Shown in pieces: positions 1-8,128 of a DNA stretch of 64,000 nt (the stretch's first letter is position 1; each line of letters starts with the position of its first letter). The notes under the pieces were generated by a model. The model ran no database searches. It was not told the DNA's origin and saw only the letters and a list, made by a program, of their open reading frames with translations. The DNA lies in contig NZ_RCWA01000012.1 of NCBI RefSeq assembly GCF_018448905.1, forward strand, positions 59,742 to 123,741. The letters run 5' to 3'. The DNA is from Photorhabdus heterorhabditis. GTDB lineage: Bacteria > Pseudomonadota > Gammaproteobacteria > Enterobacterales > Enterobacteriaceae. Position numbers and translations under genes: made by a program.

Positions 1-113
1 TTCAATTTGCAGCGCGGCGGCAAGTGAACGTATCCCCAGGAGCATAGATAACTATGTGACCGGGGTGTGTGAGTTCAGCCAACAAAGAGGCAACTTGAAA
101 GATAACAGGTATA
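1..113. repeat. ERIC element, left end cut by window
   Basis: Carries the ERIC core (CCCCAGGAGCATAGATAACT, then TGTGACCGGGG) and the right arm ending in CAACTTGAAAGATAACAGGTATA. The left end lies outside the window. Same family as eleven other copies here. Confidence 0.9.
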
Positions 114-185
114 TATCTCATGGTGTGAGACGTTGTCTTACGGAACACAGTCATTAGTAGCAAAGTGGTAAATTAGGTATATTTT

Positions 186-218
186 TTTCACATAATTGTC
201 ACATAGTTTATTTAGTAT
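186..218 (+). promoter_or_regulatory. Pho box and -10 upstream of phoA
   Basis: Two 7-bp direct repeats separated by 4 bp, TTTCACA-TAAT-TGTCACA (186-203), match the layout of the PhoB box (CTGTCAT-N4-CTGTCAT). They are followed about 9 bp later by a possible -10, TAGTAT (213-218), with no good -35, as is usual for PhoB-activated promoters. The site lies ~70 bp before phoA. Inference: phosphate-starvation control. Confidence 0.6.
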
Positions 219-275
219 TCCTTTTAGTAGATAACGATAGTTTTTACTCCGATTGTTTTTAACAAGGAAATCTAA

Positions 276-1718
276 ATGTCTAAAAAACATACAAAAAATT
301 TGATCGCAGTTATGATTTCAGCCTTAATTTCAGGAGTCAGCCTGCCAGTGTTGGCAGAGAGTACTCAGAAGGTTAATCAAATTATGGCGGAAGATCGTGC
401 AGTAAAAGGCAATATTACTGAATTTGGTGGTGCTCGTCGTATGACTCACAATCAGGTTGAGGCATTGAAGGCGGCAATTAATAACCATAAAGCTAGAAAT
501 GTTATTTTGTTTATTGGTGATGGGATGGGTGATTCTGAAATTACTATTGCCCGTAACTATGCAGAAGGTGCTGGTGGATTTTTCAAAGGCATTGATGCTT
601 TGCCATTTACTGGACAATATACACACTATTCTCTCGATAAAAAGACCCATAAACCTAACTATGTGACTGATTCTGCCGCTTCTGCTACAGCTTGGGCTAC
701 TGGCGTAAAAACCTATAATGGGGCATTGGGCATTGATGTATTTGGTAAAGATCACCAAACCTTGCTTGAGCTAGCAAAAGCGAATGGTAAAGGGACCGGC
801 AACGTCACAACGGCCAGAGTGCAGGATGCTACACCAGCTGCACAATATGCGCATGTGACCAACCGCTATTGTTCTGGTCCGAAAGAGACGGCAGAAGAAT
901 GTCCGACGAATGCGTTGGAAAATGGGGGACGAGGTTCTATCACCGAACAGCTGTTAGTGGCTCGTGCTGATGTAACATTAGGTGGTGGTGCTAAGATTTT
1001 CACCCAGAAATCGGTTGCTGGAGATGGAAAAGGTAAAACGCTGGAAGAGCAGGCACAAGAACAGGGCTACCAGCTGGTAAGAGATGCTAAGTCACTGGCA
1101 TCAATTACCGAAGCAAATCAGAAAAAACCGCTATTGGGTCTGTTCCATGAAGGCAATATGGATATTGCTTGGGAAGGGCCTAAAGCGGTTTATCACGGTA
1201 ATATTGATAACCCTCCGGTGAGCTGTAAAGTGAATTCCAAACGGAATCCTGATGCGCCAACTTTGGCACAGATGACAGCGAAAGCTATCGATCTGTTGAA
1301 AGAAAATAAGAATGGTTTCTTCTTGCAAGTAGAAAGTGCGTCTATTGATAAGCAGGATCACAAAGCTAACCCTTGTGGGCAGATTGGTGAAACGGTTGTA
1401 TTGGATGAAGCGGTTCAAGTTGGCCTGAAATATGCGCGTGAACACGGTGATACATTAGTGATTGTCACGGCTGATCATGCTCACTCTAGCCAGATTATTG
1501 AAGCGAATGTGAAGTCTCCAGGACTAACTCAAGCATTGATTACCAAAGATGGTTCTGTAATGGCAGTGAGTTACAGTAATTCTGAGGGGAAAGAGCAGGA
1601 ACATACGGGAACTCAGCTCCGTGTTGCCGCTTATGGCCCTCAGGCAGCGAATGTTGTTGGTTTGACCGACCAAACAGATCTCCATTTCACTATACGTAGT
1701 GCGATGGAATTAAAGTAA
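276..1718 (+). CDS. phoA: Periplasmic alkaline phosphatase
   Basis: 480-aa phosphomonoesterase that releases phosphate from organic esters in the periplasm. Residues 1-27 form a Sec signal peptide (KKHTKN, hydrophobic core, then PVLA before ES). [10 protein letters not shown] (79-88) is the N-terminal metal-site motif, and [16 protein letters not shown] (from 131) holds the Asp-Ser-Ala nucleophile (Ser133). Two cysteine pairs ([11 protein letters not shown], and CKV with NPCG) fit the disulfides of the E. coli enzyme. [10 protein letters not shown] is the C-terminal metal-binding histidine motif. Length is close to the usual ~470 aa. The start has an AAGGAAA ribosome site. A PhoB-type box upstream suggests induction by low phosphate. 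Confidence 0.97.
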   Translation: MSKKHTKNLIAVMISALISGVSLPVLAESTQKVNQIMAEDRAVKGNITEFGGARRMTHNQVEALKAAINNHKARNVILFIGDGMGDSEITIARNYAEGAGGFFKGIDALPFTGQYTHYSLDKKTHKPNYVTDSAASATAWATGVKTYNGALGIDVFGKDHQTLLELAKANGKGTGNVTTARVQDATPAAQYAHVTNRYCSGPKETAEECPTNALENGGRGSITEQLLVARADVTLGGGAKIFTQKSVAGDGKGKTLEEQAQEQGYQLVRDAKSLASITEANQKKPLLGLFHEGNMDIAWEGPKAVYHGNIDNPPVSCKVNSKRNPDAPTLAQMTAKAIDLLKENKNGFFLQVESASIDKQDHKANPCGQIGETVVLDEAVQVGLKYAREHGDTLVIVTADHAHSSQIIEANVKSPGLTQALITKDGSVMAVSYSNSEGKEQEHTGTQLRVAAYGPQAANVVGLTDQTDLHFTIRSAMELK

Positions 1719-1776
1719 TTTTTGCCAGATGATGCATTGAATGGTAAGAATTGAAAGTAAGATTACTTTTAATATT

Positions 1777-1811
1777 CTGCCCGTTAGTCAGATTTTTTGA
1801 TTAACGGGCAG
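1777..1811 (+). terminator. Hairpin after phoA
   Basis: Inverted repeat CTGCCCGTTA / TAACGGGCAG (1777-1786 and 1802-1811) around a T-rich loop, 60 bp after the phoA stop. It has no clear U-run after the stem, so it may be a weak terminator. Confidence 0.5.
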
Positions 1812-1995
1812 ACTTGTATACAAAATTTAAATTTAATATTACGGTCACGGTATTCGTCTGGGTATTGTATATCCTTCCATACATGGTTCTGTTATTTAGG
1901 CTTGTAACGCCGCGTATGGAGAGAGAATTGGCTAGTTTGATCCGTTTGCGTTTATCAGCAAAATGACACAAATCATGAAGGAAAGTGGAGCACCT

Positions 1996-2049
1996 CGCCG
2001 GCAAGTGAACGCAGCCAACAAAGCGGTAACTTGAAGGATGAAGGGTATA
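1996..2049. repeat. Truncated ERIC element
   Basis: Contains the end of one arm (CGCCGGCAAGTGAACGCAGCC) joined directly to CAACAAAG...GGGTATA. The whole central palindrome is missing. The junction lies in AAGTGAACGCA, which occurs twice in full-length copies, so the core was probably lost by deletion between these direct repeats. Confidence 0.7.
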
Positions 2050-2076
2050 AATCCGATTAAAAAGGTTAACATCATT

Positions 2077-2868
2077 ATGTCAGACATTCGCCTGTATATG
2101 CTGCAAACCGGATCTCTCAAATGTAAGGTTCACAATATTAAGATGAATCAGGGGAATGGTGCCGATTATGAAATTCCGGTTCCATTTTTTCTACTCACTC
2201 ATCCTAAGGGTCATACGCTGATTGATGGCGGTAATGCGGTTGAAACTGCAACCGACCCCGAAGGCTACTGGGGAACTATCACAAAAACCTATTGGCCGAT
2301 AATGCGTGAAGATGAAGGCTGTGTAGCGCAAGTGAAAAAACTGGGGATTGATCCCGCAGATATCCGCTATGTGGTGCAATCCCATCTTCATCTCGATCAC
2401 ACTGGCGCAATAGGGCGCTTCCCTAATGCGACGCATATTGTACAACGACGTGAATATGAATATGCCTACACACCGGACTGGTTTGCTGTCGGTGGCTACA
2501 TTCGTAAGGATTTTGATCGTCCGAAGCTGAAATGGGCGTTTCTGGATGGGGAACGCAATGATTTGTTTGATGTCTATGGGGATGGAATTTTAAAAACGGT
2601 ATTTACTCCGGGGCATTCGCCGGGACATCAATCACTACTGATTACTTTGCCGAACAGTGGCAGCTTGTTGTTAACAATTGATGCTGCTTATACTCTCGAT
2701 CATTGGGAAGAACGTGCATTGCCTGGGTTTCTCACTTCTACCGTTGAAACTGTGCGTTCGGTGCAAAAGTTACGGCATTTAGCCGAACGTACAGATGCGA
2801 TTGTGGTAACGGGACATGATCCGGATGCCTGGCCAACATTTCGTAAGGCACCTGAGTATTATGATTAA
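2077..2868 (+). CDS. Metallo-beta-lactamase-fold hydrolase, N-acyl homoserine lactonase-like
   Basis: 263-aa single-domain MBL-fold enzyme. QSHLHLDHTGAIG carries the HxHxDH zinc motif, GHSPGHQSLL the next zinc histidine, LTIDAAY the bridging aspartate, and TGHDPDAW the last histidine. The motif spacing and short length resemble AttM/AiiB/AiiA lactonases, which open the lactone ring of acyl-homoserine lactones, but other small lactonases share this pattern, so substrate is inferred. The ATG at 2077 (MSDIRLYML) is preferred over an in-frame ATG at 2038, because the first 13 codons of the longer form lie in or just after an ERIC repeat. No signal peptide: cytoplasmic. Confidence 0.8.
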   Translation: MSDIRLYMLQTGSLKCKVHNIKMNQGNGADYEIPVPFFLLTHPKGHTLIDGGNAVETATDPEGYWGTITKTYWPIMREDEGCVAQVKKLGIDPADIRYVVQSHLHLDHTGAIGRFPNATHIVQRREYEYAYTPDWFAVGGYIRKDFDRPKLKWAFLDGERNDLFDVYGDGILKTVFTPGHSPGHQSLLITLPNSGSLLLTIDAAYTLDHWEERALPGFLTSTVETVRSVQKLRHLAERTDAIVVTGHDPDAWPTFRKAPEYYD

Positions 2869-2976
2869 ACCGAGTTCGGCAATATTGGTATTTTGTAAAC
2901 TAGATTCTGCCACTCAATAAGAGAAAAGGAACATTTCCAAAAATAGCCAGAGAGTGGAAGTGCTATTTAATTCAGA

Positions 2977-3425
2977 AAGCCTGCTTTAACGCGGGTTCAT
3001 TGTATGCTTTCAGTGATTAAACAGCCTGAATGCCCACTGAATATTTATCTGATCATTATTTCACGCGGAAATTCAATCAATTCATTTAACTAATTATTTT
3101 TGCGATTATTAATTTTTGACAAATAAGAGGTTAATATTAATTTGTTGAAAAGGAATATATTTTCTTTTCATGTAAAGTGAAGCGATAAATGGTGATGCCT
3201 TATAATGTTTTGTTTTAATAATGATCACAAAATTGACTCAACAAGGCTTACATTTTTGACATAAGACTGATACTGTTCAATAAAATAATTATAATGTTTA
3301 TACCTTTCATCCTTCAAGTTGCTGTTTTGTTGGCTGCTTTCACTTACCCCAGTCACATTGTTATCTAGACTCCCGGGGATGTGTTCACTTGCCGCTGCGC
3401 TGCAAATTGAAATCTATTGGGTATA
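2977..3425 (+). repeat. Upstream segment duplicated at 7640-8076 (copy A)
   Basis: About 450 bp that reappears at 7640-8076, including GATTATTAAT, TTAATATTAATTTGTTGAAA, ATGTTTTGTTTTAATAATGA and an ERIC at the right end. It precedes the carbamoyltransferase gene and probably carries its promoter; TTGACA occurs at ~3256 but no convincing -10 could be fixed. Confidence 0.8.
3299..3425. repeat. ERIC element
   Basis: Full-length 127-bp copy from TATACCTTTCATCCTTCAAG to TTGAAATCTATTGGGTATA, with the TCACATTGTTATCTAGACTC core. Confidence 0.9.
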
Positions 3426-3650
3426 GATAATAAATTTCAAAGAAATATTATATAAAGTAAAAAGTTAGCAGTTATTTCTATTGTGAAATCAGTATTGATA
3501 TGTTGTAGCGTGTTATTGTTTTTTAATAAAAGTATTTGGTGAATATTTCAATCGATAAATGGAAATAAGATATATGATTTACTTTAAAATAATAAATGGT
3601 AACGCGCTCTGTATTTATTCTTAAATCTAACGAAGATAGGGTATAACGCT

Positions 3651-5423
3651 ATGAATATAATAGGTATCTCTGCAAATTTCCATGATTCTTCCTGTGCGCT
3701 GATCAGTGATGGTCAATTAGTAGCAGCTGTTTCAGAAGAGCGATTTTCTAGACTTAAAAATGATTCCAGATTGCCAATTAGAGCTTTCAGGTATTGTTTA
3801 GAAGAGGGCGGGATTGATATTACTGATGTTGATTGTGTCGCTTATTATGAGAATCCGTATAAAAAGCTGTCCAGGCAACTTGCTTCTAATTTTAACTTTT
3901 CTGCTACCGATGGCCTTCATTGGTTGGATTGTCACAAGCCATTTCGTGATATCACTGAAATATTAGGGTATGAGAAAGAGATTAAATTTTACGATCATCA
4001 TATGGCTCATGCCGCCGGGAGTTATCTATTTTCTGGTTTCACCGACGCAGCTATATTAACTTCCGACGGTGTAGGTGAATGGGAAACATCTACTTTTGGT
4101 TATGCGCAGGGCGATAGTATTAATTTATTCGAGAAAATCGAATATCCCAATTCAGTCGGCCTCTTTTATAGCACTATTACTAACTATCTGGGATTTAAAG
4201 TACTCAGTGGTGAATATAAAGTCATGGGGTTGGCACCTTATGGTAAGCCAATATATACCGATAAGTTGCGGGAAATGTTCAGCATGGAAAATAAGTTCAG
4301 TTTTAAACTGAACATGCAATTCTTTGACTTTAGCCAAATGAATCGAATGTATACGGATGCTTTTATCGACTTGATTGGCTTTCCTCCAAGGGAGCAAGAA
4401 TCTGTGATGCTGCAACATCATATGGATTTAGCGAAAAGTTTGCAGGTTGTGCTGGAAGAGATTCTCATCGAACAAGTTTATAATTTGCGCGAGAAAGTTG
4501 ATTCCATAAATTTATGCTTATCAGGTGGTGTGGCACTAAACTGTGTTGCTACCCATGCTATCCGTAAGACCGGTCTATTTAATAATATTTTTATTCCTCC
4601 GGCTGCTGGAGATTCTGGTTCTGCCTTGGGTGCAGCTGCATTGGCTCATATTGAGATAACGGGAAAACGACACAGTAACGAACCATTTACCAATCCTTAT
4701 CTTGGGCCGAAATTTAATAATGAAAATGTATTGGAAATGCTAACTTTAATGGGGATTGAAGCTTTAGATTTCCGGGAAGATAGAGAAAGTTTTGAGCAGA
4801 CTATTGTTGAAATGCTGACTAATGGTAAAGTTATTGGCTGGTTTCAAGGACGGATGGAATTTGGCCCGCGTGCTTTAGGAGCACGAAGTATTATTGCTGA
4901 TCCCAGAGATCCTTCTATGCGAGATCGGCTAAATGCCTTAGTTAAAAAGAGAGAAGGATTTAGACCATTTGCCCCCGCTATCTTAGAAGAAGAAGCGGCA
5001 AATCATATTGAATTATCAATCCCAACCCCATTTATGCTTGAAACTTGTCAGGTAACGTCAGATTTAAGTTTACCCGCAATTACTCATATTGATGGTTCCT
5101 GCCGACCGCAAACAGTTACCGCTGATACGAATCCAAAATTTCATTCTTTGCTGAAGGCGTTTTATAACGCGACGAATTGCCCAATATTAGTGAACACCTC
5201 TTTTAATGTTAGGGGAGAACCGATCGTTTGTACTCCTCTCGATGCGATAAGATGTTTTGGTAATTCAGGCATTGATGTTTTAGTGCTGGAGGATTTCATT
5301 ATTGATCGTTCTATGCTTTCTAAAGAATTTTCTAAAATGGCAGAAAGAGAGTTTAACCTTATTAAGCCCCAACGTGATCTATTTACCGGACAATCTATAG
5401 AAGCTATTTATACTTTTATCTAG
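3651..5423 (+). CDS. NodU/CmcH/TobZ-family O-carbamoyltransferase
   Basis: 590-aa enzyme of the family that uses carbamoyl phosphate and ATP to carbamoylate a hydroxyl of a sugar or natural product. The N-terminal Kae1-like domain opens with IGISANFHDSSCAL (4-17) and carries DHHMAHAAGSYLFSG (115-129), the metal-binding histidine motif. LCLSGGVALNC is the next nucleotide-site block. The C-terminal YrdC-like domain has GRMEFGPRALGARSI (~401-415) and NTSFNVRGEPIVCTP, both hallmarks. Length matches the family. An AGGG ribosome site precedes the ATG. The SGNH gene follows after 28 bp, suggesting one operon. The acceptor molecule is unknown. Confidence 0.9.
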   Translation: MNIIGISANFHDSSCALISDGQLVAAVSEERFSRLKNDSRLPIRAFRYCLEEGGIDITDVDCVAYYENPYKKLSRQLASNFNFSATDGLHWLDCHKPFRDITEILGYEKEIKFYDHHMAHAAGSYLFSGFTDAAILTSDGVGEWETSTFGYAQGDSINLFEKIEYPNSVGLFYSTITNYLGFKVLSGEYKVMGLAPYGKPIYTDKLREMFSMENKFSFKLNMQFFDFSQMNRMYTDAFIDLIGFPPREQESVMLQHHMDLAKSLQVVLEEILIEQVYNLREKVDSINLCLSGGVALNCVATHAIRKTGLFNNIFIPPAAGDSGSALGAAALAHIEITGKRHSNEPFTNPYLGPKFNNENVLEMLTLMGIEALDFREDRESFEQTIVEMLTNGKVIGWFQGRMEFGPRALGARSIIADPRDPSMRDRLNALVKKREGFRPFAPAILEEEAANHIELSIPTPFMLETCQVTSDLSLPAITHIDGSCRPQTVTADTNPKFHSLLKAFYNATNCPILVNTSFNVRGEPIVCTPLDAIRCFGNSGIDVLVLEDFIIDRSMLSKEFSKMAEREFNLIKPQRDLFTGQSIEAIYTFI

Positions 5424-5451
5424 CATAAACTTAAGTGTTTAGGAAAATAAT

Positions 5452-7584
5452 ATGAATAAATCTAACGTCAATACTGAAAAGTTAGCAATGTTTCTTTCTG
5501 ATAATAAAGAAGATGCTTTGGAAGTGATGCGATTAGCTCAAATCTATTTAATGAGTGAAGATCAAAACAATAACGATGCTAAATTTTTTAATAACATTCC
5601 TTCATGCAGTGAAAATATTGATGGATATACGGCTATCGGGACATGGCATCCAGAGAAAATTGATGGTGAAATTATTTTTGTCAGACGTGAGCAGTCTGAC
5701 TCCATTTTTTGGGAAAGCTCACAGCAGCAGCTAACGCTGAATAAGGCAAAAAATGTGAAAAGGATATGCTTTATCGGTGAGTCTGTCGCGCTTGGTATGC
5801 TTTTCTCTCCTCATACTACGCCCGCCAAAACATTAGCGCATTTATTGAATCAGCATACTGATAGCGAATGGGAAGTTATCGATCTTGCAAAAAGTAGCAT
5901 GAGCTCAGGGGGGTTATTGGAGACTTGTAAGGCGAGCTTACAATTACAACCGGATTATGTCGTTATCCTTGCGGGTAATAACTGGTTTGGAGATGTGTTA
6001 TTTGGGCATAATCCCCCGTTGGAAAGACGCAGAAATTATGCCAGTGTACTTGCAAATTCAGGTCCTAATGGAATGGCGGTTGAATATAAGGAAAAGCTGG
6101 AAAAGAATGCCGAAATATTGATAAACAGAATAGATGCAATATCTAAGGAAAGCGGTATTGAATTTATTTTTGCTTTACCGGCAGCCAATTACGCAGATTG
6201 GGAACGGAAAACGCCACTTCATTGGTTGGGTAATGGCAAAACTGCTGAGTGGTATGAATTATATCGCCATGCATCACAAGCAATAATGAGTGGGCAGTAT
6301 GTTGAAGCTTTAGAATTGGGTCTGAGCATGATCGGTATTGATGGCGGCACTGCGGCGACGTCTAACCGTATTGTGGCTAATAGCTTGATTGCGTTAAATA
6401 GAGCTGAAGAAGCTAAGCCATATTTAGACGCGGAATGCAGTTATGCGTTAATGTATGATCTTATAACACCACTTCCAAGTACTCCCTCATTTGTTAAAGA
6501 GCGTATTCTCCAACAAAGCGTTGGCATCAAAATTATCGATCTAGAATATTATTTCGCTAAGTATTTAGACACGAGTGTGTTGGATGATTCACTCTTTATT
6601 GATTACTGCCATATGACACCGGAAGGTTTTAAAGTTGCGATGTCTTCTGTAGCAGAATGGCTAATTAATCATGGAAAAGATAAGTCAGATGTAAACTGGG
6701 AGATAATGGCAAGAGAAGACATTGATTTAAATGTATCTTCATATGATTTAGCTGTTTCTTATTTTTATACTGCTTTATACAACAGTCATATCAATCGACC
6801 GATTAATGAAGTCGCGGAAAGAGGGCGAGTCGTTAAGTTATTTGATAAAGCTGTTCAATATTCATCTGAAATACTGGATGTTATGGAGCTTTATATTAAA
6901 GCCAGAAGTTGTGAGAGAGGAGCAGGATTTGGCCTAAGTCAAGCAGGGCAAAAGCTACTTGAACTTGTCAATTCTCCACACGATTTTTATATTGCTCAAA
7001 CATCACCAGGCGCAGATGCGCAAACGATTGACGCAATCTGTGAAATACTTAATAAGTACGGTCGTCATGGTCATGTGTTGAAAGAATATTATCAAAAGAG
7101 TTATATCGACCAACTTAAATACGGCGTAGATTTGACTGAACCTCAATATATTGAGCGAGCTAGTGCGGTTATTATAGTTTCCGCAGAGATTGAATTAAAT
7201 ACGCGAAGAAATGTTCCATATTTTAAATCATGGTGGCCAACATCATCATTTACGCTGATTACGAGTGGTAATCGTGATCTAAATATGGCAATTACCAGCA
7301 GAGTTAAGAAATATATCGAAGAGAGTAAAGTCAAGATTTTAATTAACGGTGAATTGCTTGAAGAAATCAAGCCATCATCGGAATGGTCTCGTCACCAATT
7401 AATTATTCCAGGCTCTCTCACTAAACCGGGATTCAATACAATTACTTTGGAGTGGCCTAAGTTAGCACAGGATGAAGAAGAGGAAGTGTTGAATATATCA
7501 TCTCGATATAATAAAGGTTTAAAGACAGAAATATTTCCAGTATTTGGTGAATTATTCTCATTAAAGGTCTCTTATTCAGAATAG
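5452..7584 (+). CDS. SGNH/GDSL-hydrolase-like protein, copy 1
   Basis: 710-aa protein with a split SGNH hydrolase core. CFIGESVALG (block I, Ser111) follows a ~100-residue N-terminal segment, ILAGNNWF (172-179) fits block III with its Asn, and DYCHMTPEGF (384-393) supplies the Asp-x-x-His pair. Residues ~265-330 (AEWYELYRHASQAI, GQYVEALELG, SNRIVANSLIALNRAEEA) look like TPR helices inserted in the core. The last ~200 residues are an undefined, probably beta-rich domain. No signal peptide or membrane segment. Coupling to a carbamoyltransferase suggests hydrolysis or acyl transfer on the same metabolite, which is inference. A near-identical paralogue lies downstream. Confidence 0.75.
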   Translation: MNKSNVNTEKLAMFLSDNKEDALEVMRLAQIYLMSEDQNNNDAKFFNNIPSCSENIDGYTAIGTWHPEKIDGEIIFVRREQSDSIFWESSQQQLTLNKAKNVKRICFIGESVALGMLFSPHTTPAKTLAHLLNQHTDSEWEVIDLAKSSMSSGGLLETCKASLQLQPDYVVILAGNNWFGDVLFGHNPPLERRRNYASVLANSGPNGMAVEYKEKLEKNAEILINRIDAISKESGIEFIFALPAANYADWERKTPLHWLGNGKTAEWYELYRHASQAIMSGQYVEALELGLSMIGIDGGTAATSNRIVANSLIALNRAEEAKPYLDAECSYALMYDLITPLPSTPSFVKERILQQSVGIKIIDLEYYFAKYLDTSVLDDSLFIDYCHMTPEGFKVAMSSVAEWLINHGKDKSDVNWEIMAREDIDLNVSSYDLAVSYFYTALYNSHINRPINEVAERGRVVKLFDKAVQYSSEILDVMELYIKARSCERGAGFGLSQAGQKLLELVNSPHDFYIAQTSPGADAQTIDAICEILNKYGRHGHVLKEYYQKSYIDQLKYGVDLTEPQYIERASAVIIVSAEIELNTRRNVPYFKSWWPTSSFTLITSGNRDLNMAITSRVKKYIEESKVKILINGELLEEIKPSSEWSRHQLIIPGSLTKPGFNTITLEWPKLAQDEEEEVLNISSRYNKGLKTEIFPVFGELFSLKVSYSE

Positions 7585-7639
7585 TTTGGTTTTATAATAT
7601 CTGTGTGATCTGCCATCCATTGTTATTTAGTGTAAGCAA

Positions 7640-8076
7640 GCCCGCGCTTTAAAGCGGGCTAATTGTGTGTCTTTGGCTATTACACGGCTTGAATGTCATT
7701 ACTCCTATTTTACACAGAAATTTACTTAATTCATGTAACTAATTATTCCTATGATTATTAATCTGTTGATAAATGATAGATTAATATTAATTTGTTGAAA
7801 AGGATCATATTTGATTTTCATGTAAAATGAAGAGATAAATGGTGGTGATTTATAATGTTTTGTTTTAATAATGATCACAAAATTAACTCGATAAGGTTTA
7901 CATTTTTGACATAATACTGATATTGTTCAATGAAAATAATTATAATATTTATACCTTTCATCCTTCAAGTTGTTGCTTTGTTGGCTGCTTTCACTTACCC
8001 CAGTCACATCGTTATTTATGTTCTTGGGGATGCGTTCACTTGACGCCGTGCTGCAAATTTAAATCTATTGGGTATA
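7640..8076 (+). repeat. Upstream segment duplicated from 2977-3425 (copy B)
   Basis: Aligns by eye along its length with the DNA before the carbamoyltransferase gene, including the same ERIC at the right end. It starts at a GC-rich hairpin (AGCCCGC/GCGGGCT, 7639-7660) that may also act as terminator of the preceding gene. Here the ERIC joins directly to the last codons of the carbamoyltransferase gene. Confidence 0.8.
7950..8076. repeat. ERIC element
   Basis: Full-length 127-bp copy, TATACCTTTCATCCTTCAAG to TAAATCTATTGGGTATA. It is the counterpart of the 3299-3425 copy, so the ERIC was probably present before the local duplication. Confidence 0.9.
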
Positions 8077-8100
8077 GAAGCTATTTATACTTTTATTTAG
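8077..8100 (+). pseudogene. 3' tail of a deleted second carbamoyltransferase gene
   Basis: GAAGCTATTTATACTTTTAT plus a TAG stop reproduces the last codons (EAIYTFI) of the carbamoyltransferase at 5400-5423. It is followed by the same 28-bp spacer and the second SGNH gene. The rest of this copy is absent. The junction falls at TATAGA, present both at the end of the ERIC and at ~5397 in the intact gene. Confidence 0.8.
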
Positions 8101-8128
8101 CATAAACTTAAGTGTTTAGGAAAATAAT

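Noticed and set aside
2038-2076. Longer start of the MBL-fold gene
   Set aside because: The added codons lie in and just after an ERIC repeat; MSDIRLYML at 2077 is the better start.
7923-8105. 60-aa plus-strand frame before the second SGNH gene
   Set aside because: Lies over an ERIC and the deletion joint; no ribosome site or coding character.
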